From positions 5,346,501-5,410,500 of the forward strand of contig JAUIMM010000124.1 in the NCBI GenBank assembly GCA_031769625.1: DNA of 64,000 nucleotides, read 5' to 3'. Every line of letters starts with the position of its first letter. Within the stretch, counting starts at the first letter, position 1. This DNA is from Taudactylus pleione (taxonomy: Eukaryota; Chordata; Amphibia; Anura; Myobatrachidae). The position numbers and the translations under genes were made by a program. The notes beneath the pieces are model-generated. The model had not been told where the DNA came from. It ran no database searches and saw only the letters and a program-made list of their open reading frames with translations. Below are positions 21,691 through 31,399 of this stretch, piece by piece.

Positions 21691-21741
21691 GGTTAAATAA
21701 AAATTGTCATTAATTTATACAATTGGTGTTTGTACTGTATG
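21369..21741. repeat. Right inverted repeat of 6.3-kb unit, with 155-bp insertion
   Basis: The complement of 15441-15662. The match is interrupted at 21496-21650 by sequence that includes a BEN-gene 3' copy and TACTGTACAGTA. The arm ends GGTGTTTGTACTGTATG at 21741, followed by TAAT. Confidence 0.85.
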
Positions 21742-22282
21742 TAATTCAGTCTTTAAGTGCGCCTGAGACCCAACACGTGCATCTGTCATTAAAAAGGTAC
21801 AAAAAGTCAATAACACACAGATGCAGGGGTGTATCATACTACTGGACAGGATTTCAATCACCAGAGGCGCGCCGGCCAATGGGGGTTGCCGCACACAGTC
21901 ATATACTGTACAGTATCCCTGTTGCCTTTATTAAATCACCCCTTAAGAGTGGAGTGCAATTAATAAAAGTACGGAATGGGTGACTTACTGTACTGTATTT
22001 TCTTACCTTTTAGTTGTTACACTATCAATAAATGTAAATACAGTATACTGTACTTTATCCACAGCACCAAGTAAACACAGAAAACGTTTTACCAAATAAC
22101 ACAAATTTTAATAAAAATCATAAATAAACAAAAATAAAGTTAACAAAAAATTTAAAAAAAGATCCACTAAGTGGTGGGCCATCTGCCTGTACAGGCCTAA
22201 AAAAAAAAGAATTTGTTCTGTGGAGAGAAAAAAAAGGGTACAGTATTACAACACTAATACACAATATTGTACAATCTCGACA
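21742..22282. other. Non-coding, 3' flank of proline-rich gene
   Basis: AT-rich. Possible minus-strand polyadenylation signals (TTTATT on plus) lie near 21926. No reading frame recognised. Confidence 0.45.
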
Positions 22283-23535
22283 CTAACGTAAATACTGTAC
22301 TCTACCTCGAGTCAGGCGTGGTCCCTGCCTCCCTTGGGGTCCCTGCCTCCCTGATGGTCCATGACTGAAGACTGTTTTGGAAAAAAATATATTCACATTA
22401 ACAGTGCTGTGTTTACCTTTATATGGTATGGTGCTACTGTAAATGGTTTGGCTACTGTAGCTCCTAACAAAGTACTGTACAGTACATAAACAAACAGAAC
22501 AATACAATGGCTACAGTACGGTACAATGCTAGAAAAGTACAGTACTATACAGTTTAAACATTGCTACACCAAAGATGATTATACTGACTGAAGCTGGCAG
22601 ACAGAGGGATACTTTTGGTGCGGTGTAGATACAGTACAGTAACCTCCCACAATTTAATGACTATTACTGTACAGTATCTGCAAAGCATGTTTGCAAGTGA
22701 TTGATGACCCTGCACTGAACAACTGCTTGTTCGGAGTAGGCTCATCACTTACTGTACTGACAAACAACTGCATGATTACAATGTCCTAATCATGCAGTGG
22801 TTGTCATACCGGTATCTTTAAGTGGATGGCCACCTTTCGAGTGATGTCCTTTATAAAAAAAATGAAACCACAAAGTGTGTAAGGAAAAGAGGTTGGAGAT
22901 GCATCTTTGTAGTACAGAAGAGAGAGAAAGAGATGCTGTGAAAACAAAAAAGGAGAGAGACAGTACAGAAGAAGACAATGTACAGTTGTGTAGGGTACAG
23001 TACTTACACGGCCTGTGAGCCCTGCTTGGCCCAGGTTCTGGCAACTGGCCAGTGGGGGGCTGGGTGTGTGGCAGGGGTCTTCCACGTTCCCGCACTGTGG
23101 CGAAATTTTTTTTTTCCTGTTACACAAGTACAGAAACAATTAGTGTGTAAGGAGAAGAGGCTGGAGATGGGTCTTTGGAGTACAGGAGGAGGAGAGAGGC
23201 ACTGTAAAAAGGAGAGCAAAATGTACAGTAGTGCATGGTACTTACTCAGGGTGGCAAGCCGTGTTCGAAAATTTCGAAAGGAGACACGAGTTGGTGCTGG
23301 TGGGGGTGCCGCCATTGGTGGTGGTATGACTGTGGGCAAAGAACAGTTTCCATCAAAACCATTTGGAAACACATACAGTAAACTGTAATGGTGCGTACAC
23401 ACTACACGATATGCTCCCTGAGTCGTCCACTTTATCGCCTAGTGTGTACGCACCATAAATCTTGAACAGAGCCTCTATAACAACAAAAAACAAACACAGA
23501 CAGAGGGAGAAAAAGAGAGAGGGAGGGGGAGAGGA

Positions 23536-23566
<31 letters not shown>

Positions 23567-24271
23567 CTGACAAGGGTAAAAAAGGAGAGTGATACAGTGC
23601 TGTATAAAACAATGTGTTGTACTTTACTTACGCGGCACGGAGATGCCAGTCTGTGGGGATGGTGGTGGTGGTGTCGCCACCATTGTTGGAAGTGGTATTA
23701 CTGTGGACAAAGAACAGTTTCCATCAAAACCATTTGGAAACACATACAGTAAACTGTAATGGTGCGTACACACTACACGATATGCTCCCTGAGTCGTCCA
23801 CTTTATCGCCTAGTGTGTACGCACCATAAATCTTGAACAGAGCCTCTATAACAACAAAAAACAAACACAGACAGAGAGAGAAAAAGAGAGAGGGAGGGGG
23901 AGAGGAAGAGAGAAAGACAGAGAGAGAGAGACTGACAAGGGTAAAAAAGGAGAGCGATACAGTGCTGTATAAAACAATGTGTTGTACTTTACTTACACGG
24001 CACGGAGATGCCAGTCTGTGGGGATGGTGGTGGTGGTGTCGCCACCATTGTTGGAAGTGGTATTACTGTGGACAAAGAACAGTTTCCATCAAAACCATTT
24101 GGAAACACATACAGTAAACTGTAATGGTGCGTACACACTACACGATATGCTCCCTGAGTCGTCCACTTTATCGCCTAGTGTGTACGCACCATAAATCTTG
24201 AACAGAGCCTCTATAACAACAAAAAACAAACACAGACAGAGGGAGAAAAAGAGAGAGGGAGGAGGAGAGGA

Positions 24272-24302
<31 letters not shown>

Positions 24303-25335
24303 CTGACAAGGGTAAAAAAGGAGAGCGATACAGTGCTGTATAAAACAATGTGTTGTACTTTACTTACGCGGCACGGAGATGCCAGTCTGTGGGGATGGTG
24401 GTGGTGGTGTCGCCACCATTGTTGGAAGTGGTATTACTGTGGACAAAGAACAGTTTCCATCAAAACCATTTGGAAACACATACAGTAAACTGTAATGGTG
24501 CGTACACACTACACGATATGCTCCCTGAGTCGTCCACTTTATCGCCTAGTGTGTACGCACCATAAATCTTGAACAGAGCCTCTATAACAACAAAAAACAA
24601 AAACAGACAGAGGGAGAAAAAGAGAGAGGGAGGGGGAGAGGAAGAGAGAAAGACAGAGAGAGAGAGAGAGACTGACAAGGGTAAAAAAGGAGAGCGATAC
24701 AGTGCTGTATAAAACAATGTGTTGTACTTTACTTACGCGGCACGGAGATGCCAGTCTGTGGGGATGGTGGTGGTGGTGTCGCCACCATTGTTGGAAGTGG
24801 TATTACTGTGGACAAAGAACAGTTTCCATCAAAACCATTTGGAAACACATACAGTAAACTGTAATGGTGCGTACACACTACACGATATGCTCCCTGAGTC
24901 GTCCACTTTATCGCCTAGTTTGTACGCACCATAAATCTTGAACAGAGCCTCTATAACAACAAAAAACAAACACAGACAGAGGGAGAAAAAGAGAGAGGGA
25001 GGGGGAGAGGAAGAGAGAAAGACAGAGAGAGAGAGACAGAGAGACGGAATGAAAAGAGAGAGAGAGAACAATGCACTGTACTTGCGCAAACTGTCGCTGG
25101 GGCTGGGTGGGGGTATGGTCTCTGGTGATGCTGTTGAAAAAAATTACAGTACAGTATGTTACAGAAAAGAGAGAAGACGTTGGAGATGTTTTAAGAGAGA
25201 GAGAGAGAAACACAGGGAGACAGAGAAAGAGAGAGAGATAGGGGGAGAGGGCGAGAGAGAAAGACAGGGAGAAAGAAAGAGAGAGAGATAGGGGGAGAGG
25301 GCGAGAGAGAAAGACAGGGAGAAAGAAAGAGAGAG

Positions 25336-25372
<37 letters not shown>

Positions 25373-26533
25373 AAAGGGAAGGAGAGAGAGAAAGAGGGAG
25401 AGGGGGAGAGGGCGAGAGAGAAAGACAGAGGGAGAGAGAGAGAGGGGGGGGAGGGAAGGAGAGAAAGAAAGAGGGAGAGAGAGAGAGAGAGAGAGAGAGA
25501 AAAACAAAGAAAGGTTTACTGGATTCACTGCTCTCCAGCTCCACTATCACTATATGGAGGTGTTCTGCATAAAAATAATAATAATACACTATTGTACAGT
25601 ACTCAGTGGGAAAGTAGAGGGTAAACATACTCAACTGTAACATTACTATAGTATACAGTATACTGTATTGTATTACAGTACAGTATTAATACAAAATGTC
25701 CTACAGTATAAAACTGTATACAGTACTTACTTGGCTGGGGAGGGGAGTCTGGGTCTTCCTCTTGCCCTGGGGAGGGCTGAGACACTTCAATGTCTTCAAC
25801 TAAAATACACAAGGACAGAAACAATTATTGTGTAAGGAGAAGACGTTGGAGATGTTTTAACAGAGAGAGAAACAGAGGGAGACAGGGAGAGAGAGATAGA
25901 GAGATAGAGAAAAAGAAAGAGAGAAAAACAGGGAAAGAGCGAAAAAGAGAGAGAGAGAGAGAGAGAGGAAAATGAAAGAGAGAGAAAGATAAAGAGAAAG
26001 AAAGAGGGAGAGGGAGGTGTACTTTACTTACAGGGCAGGGGGCTTCCTGCAGCCTCCTCATCAATGACGAGTCTGTCTGTGTGTACAGTATAAGAAAAAA
26101 ATATATTATACAGTACAAAAAATCAAAAAGGTAGTAGCATGACACTATTGTGTCCATACTGTAACTGTTGTAATCATTACCACTGTCATTTGAGGAGGCT
26201 GCAGAAGATGCTGGCAGTGATGGGGGTGGTGGAAGTGATGGTGGTGGCAGTGATGGTGGTGGTGGCGGCGGTGGTGGCGCTGCCGGGGCAGGGGGGGCTG
26301 CTGGCCCTGTGGGGAAAAATACATGTCGTCATTAAGGCGCATTTGAAAACAAGAGTTCAGACCTCTATTCCAAATTGGAGAGGGATTATGGTACAGTACT
26401 GTAGATGGCCTCAGTAGTGTGTACTGTACTTACTCTGAAAATTCAGCCAACTGGGCCCGGCTGCTGGCAGTGATGGGGGTGGTGGCAGTGATAGTGGTGG
26501 TGGCGCTGCCAGGGCAGGGGGGGGCTGCTCGCC
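22283..26533 (-). CDS. Proline-rich multi-exon gene (12 exons readable)
   Basis: Minus-strand exons: 26533-26434, 26306-26181, 26076-26032, 25799-25731, 25130-25086, 24805-24737, 24436-24368, 24065-23997, 23700-23632, 23329-23246, 23094-23008 and 22371-22283. All have AG acceptors and GT donors, except a GC donor at 25085. All internal junctions are phase 1, and the 921 bases read through without a stop to TAG at 22283-22285 (306 residues). The product is rich in Pro, Ala and Ser (PPPPPPSLPPPSLPPPP type), with four copies of a 23-residue repeat (IPLPTMVATPPPPSPQTG) from four near-identical 69-bp exons and a Gly/Arg-rich end (GPSGRQGPQGRQGP). The first listed exon begins in phase 0, so upstream exons exist; the Myb/SANT exon at 27751 is the best candidate. 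No known family recognised. Phase conservation across 12 exons is the main evidence for a real gene. Confidence 0.65.
23240..25060. repeat. Five-unit tandem array, period 365-371 bp, containing exons
   Basis: Units are marked by ATGGTGCGTACACACTA at 23388, 23759, 24124, 24495 and 24864. Each unit has, on the minus strand, a short proline-rich exon (a divergent 84-bp exon in the first, then four 69-bp copies), a 69-bp palindromic MITE-like insert and a GAGA microsatellite whose length accounts for the period differences. Near-identity between the last four units indicates recent unequal duplication. Confidence 0.93.
23388..23456. mobile_element. 69-bp palindromic MITE-like insert, amplified fivefold
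   Basis: ATGGTGCGTACACACTA and its exact 17-bp complement flank a 35-bp core. TAA on both sides (TAA then TGGTGC, and GCACCA then TAA) fits a 3-bp Harbinger-type duplication. It was amplified with the host tandem unit and not by five independent insertions, because the position within each unit is the same. Confidence 0.75.
25190..25505. repeat. GA-rich microsatellite
   Basis: Almost pure purine (GAGAGA with AGGGGGAGAGGGCG interruptions) on the plus strand. Long serine/leucine/proline frames on the other strand are artefacts. A second purine tract lies at 25860-26010. Both sit in introns of the proline-rich gene. Confidence 0.95.
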
Positions 26534-26589
26534 CTGTGGGGAAAAATACATGTCGTCATTAAGGTAGATGGCCTTAGGGAATTAGCTAT

Positions 26590-27500
26590 TGATTAAAATA
26601 CAAACCAATACAGTATACTGTAGTACATAAACTACTGTAGTCTGTGAAGCTGGCATTGGGGCCAAAATAAAACAGTATGGTACTGTACTGTACTGTACAT
26701 AAAAAAATATACAGTCCAGTAAAGTACTGTATGACCAAGTGGTGCAACGTTAAACATAGGCTATGTGGGTGGCACTGTCGCCACCCCACGAGCTTTACAA
26801 GATGGCACATGCGCATGACACTGGAGCCCGAACCCAGCGGAGGACCCCGCTGAGGACTTTGCGAGACCTCGCCGAAGGGGTAAGTACTGTATTAATAAAT
26901 ACAGTACCGGTGGAATTTTCGTTTGTATCACAGTGATACCAAATGAAAATTCACCCTGGTATTTCCCTTCTTTTGTACTGTACTGTAAATGGGGCACAGA
27001 GTGAGTAGTGATAAGATACCAGCCAATCAGCTCCCAAATATCATTTTTCAAACACAGCCTGTGAGATGACAGTTGGGAGCTGATTGGAGACCCCTGAATC
27101 TGTCCATGACGTACAGTAATAATGTCAGACTTAAAGGGGGCAGGCCCAGCACAGAAAAATAGTGTGTACAGTACTGTAGATTAACAGATTTGGTTGACAG
27201 ACATTAGAATGGTGGATCAATCAACTTGCCTTTTGTTACTAATTTATTAATCAAACAAGCCATGTCGACCAATAGTGTGTAACCCTTTAGTCCATGTACA
27301 GTACTGTAGATTTAATCAGCCTGTCAATCAAATGTCTGCCAGTCATGTCAGTATGTGTTAACAACTGTCAGTCATCGTCAGATACTGTACTATCCAAAAC
27401 CCTACAGTGCAGTGTACAGTAATGTACAGTATGTCAGAGTCGTGCATTGTACTGTATTCGTTATTGTACAGTATACTGTAATTCATGTTATTATACAGCA
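26590..27500. other. Non-coding between Myb-like exon and proline-rich exons
   Basis: No confident exon found. A further exon is needed here or nearby, because the Myb-like exon exits in a different phase from that required at 26533. Two fragments (26880-27050) include an inverted pair around GGAATTTTCGTTTGTATCAC and GTGATACCAAATGAAAATTC, a small hairpin. TACAGTA words are frequent. Confidence 0.4.
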
Positions 27501-27523
27501 ATGCTGTACTTACTACGAATTAT

Positions 27524-27751
27524 TCACCTCCGAATTCGCTGTAGGCGAGGCCTGTCCCTCTGAAGCAGGTCACTCCACCTGCGCTGCATTGAGCGACCTG
27601 AGCGGCGAATGCCATATAGGCTATAGATTTCGTTACTCGCGGCTCTGTAGGCGACCACTTTGTCTTGGTTAGTGGCGAACGCTTGGTACCGCCACTTAAC
27701 CAAGACAAAGAGCTCGCCGGACGAGTAGCGTCTTGCCCTGACAGAAGCCAT
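27524..27751 (-). CDS. Myb/SANT-like DNA-binding exon
   Basis: From the ATG at 27751 (an in-frame upstream ATG exists at 27847) about 75 residues read MASVRARRYSSGELFVLV, then NQDKVVAYRAASNEIYSLYG and RRSGRSMQRRWSDLLQRDR. The spacing of the hydrophobic and Trp positions and the RRWSDL end are those of Myb/SANT-like (trihelix-type) DNA-binding domains common in transposon accessory proteins. A donor (GGAG followed by GTGAAT at 27527-27526) lies just before the in-frame stop at 27524-27526. A stronger donor, GTAAGTACAG, follows at 27513. It is probably the 5' part of the proline-rich gene. That link is inference because the exit phase does not match the first readable downstream exon directly. 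Confidence 0.6.
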   Translation of the reverse strand: MASVRARRYSSGELFVLVKWRYQAFATNQDKVVAYRAASNEIYSLYGIRRSGRSMQRRWSDLLQRDRPRLQRIRR

Positions 27752-27854
27752 TTTGACTAGCCAGTGACGCATGTCGTACGACGCACGACGCACGCCGACA
27801 CTAATTCTCTTACGGCAGGCGTCTGTGGTGCACTGTAATGTAGTCATAACCGTA

Positions 27855-30040
27855 GTGGCAAAGTCAGTTTTGAATATTCAGTACAGGCACATTCATAGCG
27901 GCACACTAGTTGTCCTAGCAGACGGGAGATGGTGTCTTTGGACCTGATGCACTGTGTATGACTCTCGGCCCACTGGGCATGCACCAGAAATCCCATCGCA
28001 ACCCTCCTACTGGGCATGCGCCCGCCAGAGATGGAAATGCAACAGAATACAATACTGTACCGACTGCAGTAATACAGCCAACTGCGCATGCTCAGTGATA
28101 GCATAGCGCTACATGGCGTATGGCTTGGCGCCACAGATCCCATTGTACCCCCCTCCATTTCTAATCCATCGCAGATGGCTGACAGCCACCATAGCGCCAA
28201 CCGTGTAATACAGAGAGCTCTCTCTCCTACAGATCCCACTACTACCGTACTTGGTGTGCAAGGTTGGAGCAGCATCACCAATGTCATCAGTTTGGGATGC
28301 AACGCTATTTTGCGCATCAAATGCACAGTCAGCTTTGAACACAGAGCGCTCTCTCACAGACGGAAAGCACTCTCAGACACAGTCCAAGGGACGTAGCCAT
28401 AGTGCACGAGGCTGAGACCGCATATGCGTTGTCGCATGTTTGCGTTTTGCGGTTTCTGGGCGCATAGTTTGTGATGCAGAGGCCTGTCTCACATTCTAGA
28501 CAGTAGTTTCACTAACAGTTCCTGCAGTTATGAAATCACTATTCTGTGGTGCTAAATTGTAGGGCACCGTCACTTTTGAATATTCAGTACAGGCACATTC
28601 ATGTTTGCGTTTTGCGGTTTCTGGGCGCACAGTTTGTGATGCAGAGGCCTGTCTCACATTCTAGACAGTAGTTTCACTAACAGTTCCTGCAGTTATGAAA
28701 TCACTATTCTGTGGTGCTAAATTGTAGGGCACCGTCACTTTTGAATATTCAGTACAGGCACATTCATAGCGGCACACTAGTTGTCCTAGCAGATGGGGGA
28801 TGGTGTCTTTGGCAATGGTGACAATTCGTAGCATTTTTCAGGACACTAGGGCAGAGCTGACTGCTTACAGTAAATGGATTAACAAAGCTTCCTTTATTAT
28901 GGTAATGTGAGGCTCTTGGCTTGCTTTGGGGGAAGGGACCTGATGCACTGTGCATGACTCTCGGCCCACTGGGCATGCGCCAGAAATCCCATCACAACCC
29001 TCCTACTGGGCATGCGCCCGCCAGAGATGGAAATGCAACAGAATACAATACTGTACCGACTGCAGTAACACAGCCAACTGCGCATGCTCAGTGATAGCAT
29101 AGCGCTACATGGCGTATGGCTTGGCGCCACAGATCCCATTGTACCCCCCTCCATTTCTAATCCATCGCAGATGGCTGACAGCCACCGTAGTGCCAACCGT
29201 GTAATACAGAGAGCTCTCTCTCCTACAGATTCCACTACTACCGTACTTAGTGTGCAAGGTTGGAGCAGCATCACCAATGTCATCAGTTTGGGATGCAACG
29301 CTATTTTACACATCAAACGCACAGTCAGCTTTGAACACAGAGCGCTCTCTCACAGACGGAAAGCACTCTCAGACACAGTCCAAGGGACGTAGCCATAGTG
29401 CGCGAGGCTAAGACCGCATATGCGTTGTCGCATGTTTGCGTTTTGCGGTTTCTGGGTGCACAGTTTGTGATGCAGAGGCCTGTCTCACATTCTAGACAGT
29501 AGTTTCACTAACAGTTCCTGCAGTTATGAAATCACTATTCTGTGGTGCTAAATTGTAGGGCACCGTCACTTTTGAATATTCAGTACAGGCACATTCATAG
29601 CGGCACACTAGTTGTCCTAGCAGACGGGGGATGGTGTCTTTGGCAATGGTGACAATTCATAGCATTTTTCAGGACACTAGGGCAGAGCTGCTGCTTACAG
29701 TAAATGGATTAACAAAGCTTCCTTTATTATGGTAATGTGAGGCTCTTGGCTTGCTTTGGGGGAAGGGACCTGATGCACTGTGTATGACTCTCGGCCCACT
29801 GGGCATGCGCCAGAAATCCCATCGCAACCCTCCTACTGGGCATGCGCCCGCCAGAGATGGAAATGCAACAGAATACAATACTGTACCGACTGCAGTAATA
29901 CAGCCAACTGCGCATGCTCAGTGATAGCATAGCGCTACATGGCGTATGGCTTGGCGCCACAGATCCCATTGTACCCGCATATGCGTTGTCGCATGTTTGC
30001 GTTTTGCGGTTTCTGGGCGCACCATAGCCACAGTATGAGA
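27855..30040. repeat. Large tandem duplication, about 831-871 bp units
   Basis: CATTCATAGCGGCACACTAG recurs at 27890, 28761 and 29592. Units share TGGGCATGCGCCAGAAATCC, GCGCATGCTCAGTGATAGCA and GTTTGCGTTTTGCGGTTTCT at near identity. Unit 1 lacks about 130 bp present in units 2 and 3 (around 28810-28935). An extra partial repeat lies at 28590-28740. Apparent frames of about 100-160 codons in it are not preserved between units and are judged non-coding. Confidence 0.93.
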
Positions 30041-30150
30041 TCACTATTCAGTGAAATACAGTACAGTACAGAGCCCTCTCTGGGCACTACAGTGTCCAGA
30101 GCAGACAGTGACAAAAAAAAAATATACAGTACGGTACAGTATATTCTTTT

Positions 30151-30216
30151 CCAGGGATCGAACCTCAGACCATAATTCTACCAAAGTGATCACCTAACCA
30201 CTAGCCCACACGACAG
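30151..30216 (-). repeat. tRNA-like sequence with good A and B boxes
   Basis: On the minus strand TGGGCTAGTGGTTAGGTG matches a pol III A box and GAGGTTCGATCCCTGG a B box, about 35 bp apart, the spacing of a tRNA without a long variable arm. The acceptor and T stems pair imperfectly, so it may be a tRNA-derived repeat and not a working tRNA gene. Confidence 0.55.
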
Positions 30217-30536
30217 CTACAGTGAACCACAGAGAGTGGCCTCATCCTTGTGCACTCCTCCCACTGCTGTTTTTTAATTAAAAAAATAAAATAAAAATTG
30301 TCATACTGTAATGCATGCCATATCAGTGAAAGCTGTGCGTGCATCTAATTATTCTACAGTATCGGTTATACCGTGACAACAACTCCGGCAACTTCTCTAC
30401 TATTCAGTTACTGCACCGTACCGTATGTACAATACAGTATGTGCAGTGATTTGTACAGTATATTATGCGACATTAAAAATACAGTATGGGTTGTGCGTTC
30501 ATGCAACTGCTGTGAATATGATAGACATTCAGTACA

Positions 30537-30640
30537 GTGGAGCACTCGCCACCCAGCGGTTAAGCACTATATTACATGCAATTACAAAAGTGGAGCACTC
30601 GCCACCCAGCGGTTAAGCACTGTATTACATGCCGTACCAT
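30537..30640. repeat. 53-bp tandem duplication near right end
   Basis: TGGAGCACTCGCCACCCAGC with GGTTAAGCACT and ATTACATGC occurs twice, 53 bp apart. CACCCAGCGGTTAAGCACT also resembles a tRNA A box, but no B box follows. Confidence 0.85.
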
Positions 30641-31299
30641 ATCCTTCGTTGAAGAATACCACGGTATTCCACAAGTCCATGGCGCGACTCAGAGGCCTGC
30701 ACGCCACGCCACAAGTCCGTGGCACGACTCACGCCACGCCATGAGCAACAAAATAGCTGGGCAGATCTGTACCTGTTGGTCTCTGGTTTCTCAGTTCTTC
30801 TGTGGGTCTTTTTCCTGCTTTAAGAAAGGAGGGGAACTAAGCTCTATTGTGGAAAGCAATGACTGGAACAGAAATACACATAGGAAAAATAAAAAATAAA
30901 ATTAAAAATTAAAATTGAAAAATGAAAATAAAATAAAAAAGTTAGATAAACGTAATTAGTATGAAAGAAGAAGAAGAGAGGTATGAAAGGGAAAAAAAGA
31001 AGGTAATTAGATGTTTAAAAGCCCTTCCAGGATAAGGTGTAGATGAGCAGTATCGTTTTGGGTCTTAATGGAAGCCATCCATGGAATCTGAATTCTGGGC
31101 TAGACCTAGCTGACCCTACCTTAGACTTGCTTGTAGTCTCTGAGGTGAATCACTTAAGATTCTGTGTCCGGGTAACATCGCCGTGTCCGTGCATCCCACA
31201 TGTATTACCCGCGGCGCTGTGTGATGACGTCAGACGCCCACTGCCGTACATGATATTGGCTTCCAGACTTCTCTTAGATGCCGCTCTCTGTGCCCCAAA

Positions 31300-31332
31300 G
31301 CATTTCGAACCGTAACAGGTTCTTTATCAAGG
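31300..31332 (-). ncRNA. Hammerhead-ribozyme-like motif, left arm copy
   Basis: The minus strand reads TTGATAAAGAACCTGTTACG then GTTCGAAATGC. The order CUGANGA / stem II / GAAA of a hammerhead core is recognisable, with a GAACC-GGUUC stem, but core positions 3 and 8 are changed. See the right-arm copy. Penelope-like elements are known to carry hammerhead motifs in their terminal repeats. Activity is doubtful. Confidence 0.45.
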
Positions 31333-31399
31333 ATAAGTCTGTTTGTCTTTTGACTGCCAACCAATACAACAAGAGATTATAGACACACAAATTTTAAAC

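Larger units (their letters stand above)
15441..21741. mobile_element. 6.3-kb inverted-repeat unit with divergent transposase and BEN-like genes
   Basis: The ends are inverted repeats starting CATACAGTACAAACACC at 15441 and ending with its complement at 21741, directly flanked by TAAT on each side (15437-15440 and 21742-21745). The left arm (15441-15662) matches the right arm (21369-21741) at high identity apart from a 155-bp insertion at 21496-21650. Inside are a minus-strand transposase, a central palindrome and a plus-strand BEN-like gene. A 4-bp duplication would be unusual for a Tc1/mariner-type enzyme, which normally duplicates TA. Either TAAT is partly fortuitous, or this is an internal symmetric module of the larger block. 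Confidence 0.65.
12460..30763. mobile_element. 18.3-kb multi-gene insertion, candidate giant DNA transposon
   Basis: A discrete block interrupts the DIRS element. Its edges are an 11-bp perfect inverted repeat: TGCCCAGCTAT at 12460-12470 and ATAGCTGGGCA at 30753-30763. Subterminal clusters of CACGCC/GGCGTG words lie just inside both ends (12475-12545 and 30670-30745). Throughout its non-coding DNA, TACTGTA/TACAGTA words are strikingly over-represented; at 16040-16310 there are about ten in under 300 bp. The flanking DIRS lacks this bias. It contains a Tc1/mariner-like transposase, a BEN-like protein, a Myb/SANT plus proline-rich gene, tRNA-derived repeats and tandem duplications. No direct target duplication could be read, so the ends and the single-unit interpretation are inference. 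Confidence 0.55.

Noticed and set aside
24908..25643. Long serine/leucine/proline-rich minus-strand frames of 150-206 codons
   Set aside because: They are translations of a GAGA microsatellite; period-2 DNA stays open in several frames.
27844..29392. Frames of 100-160 codons repeated in the tandem units
   Set aside because: Overlapping frames on both strands; the minus-strand frame changes length between units and has no recognised domain.
30151..30216. Functional tRNA gene
   Set aside because: A and B boxes are good but stems pair imperfectly and no terminator-like T-run was confirmed at the right distance.
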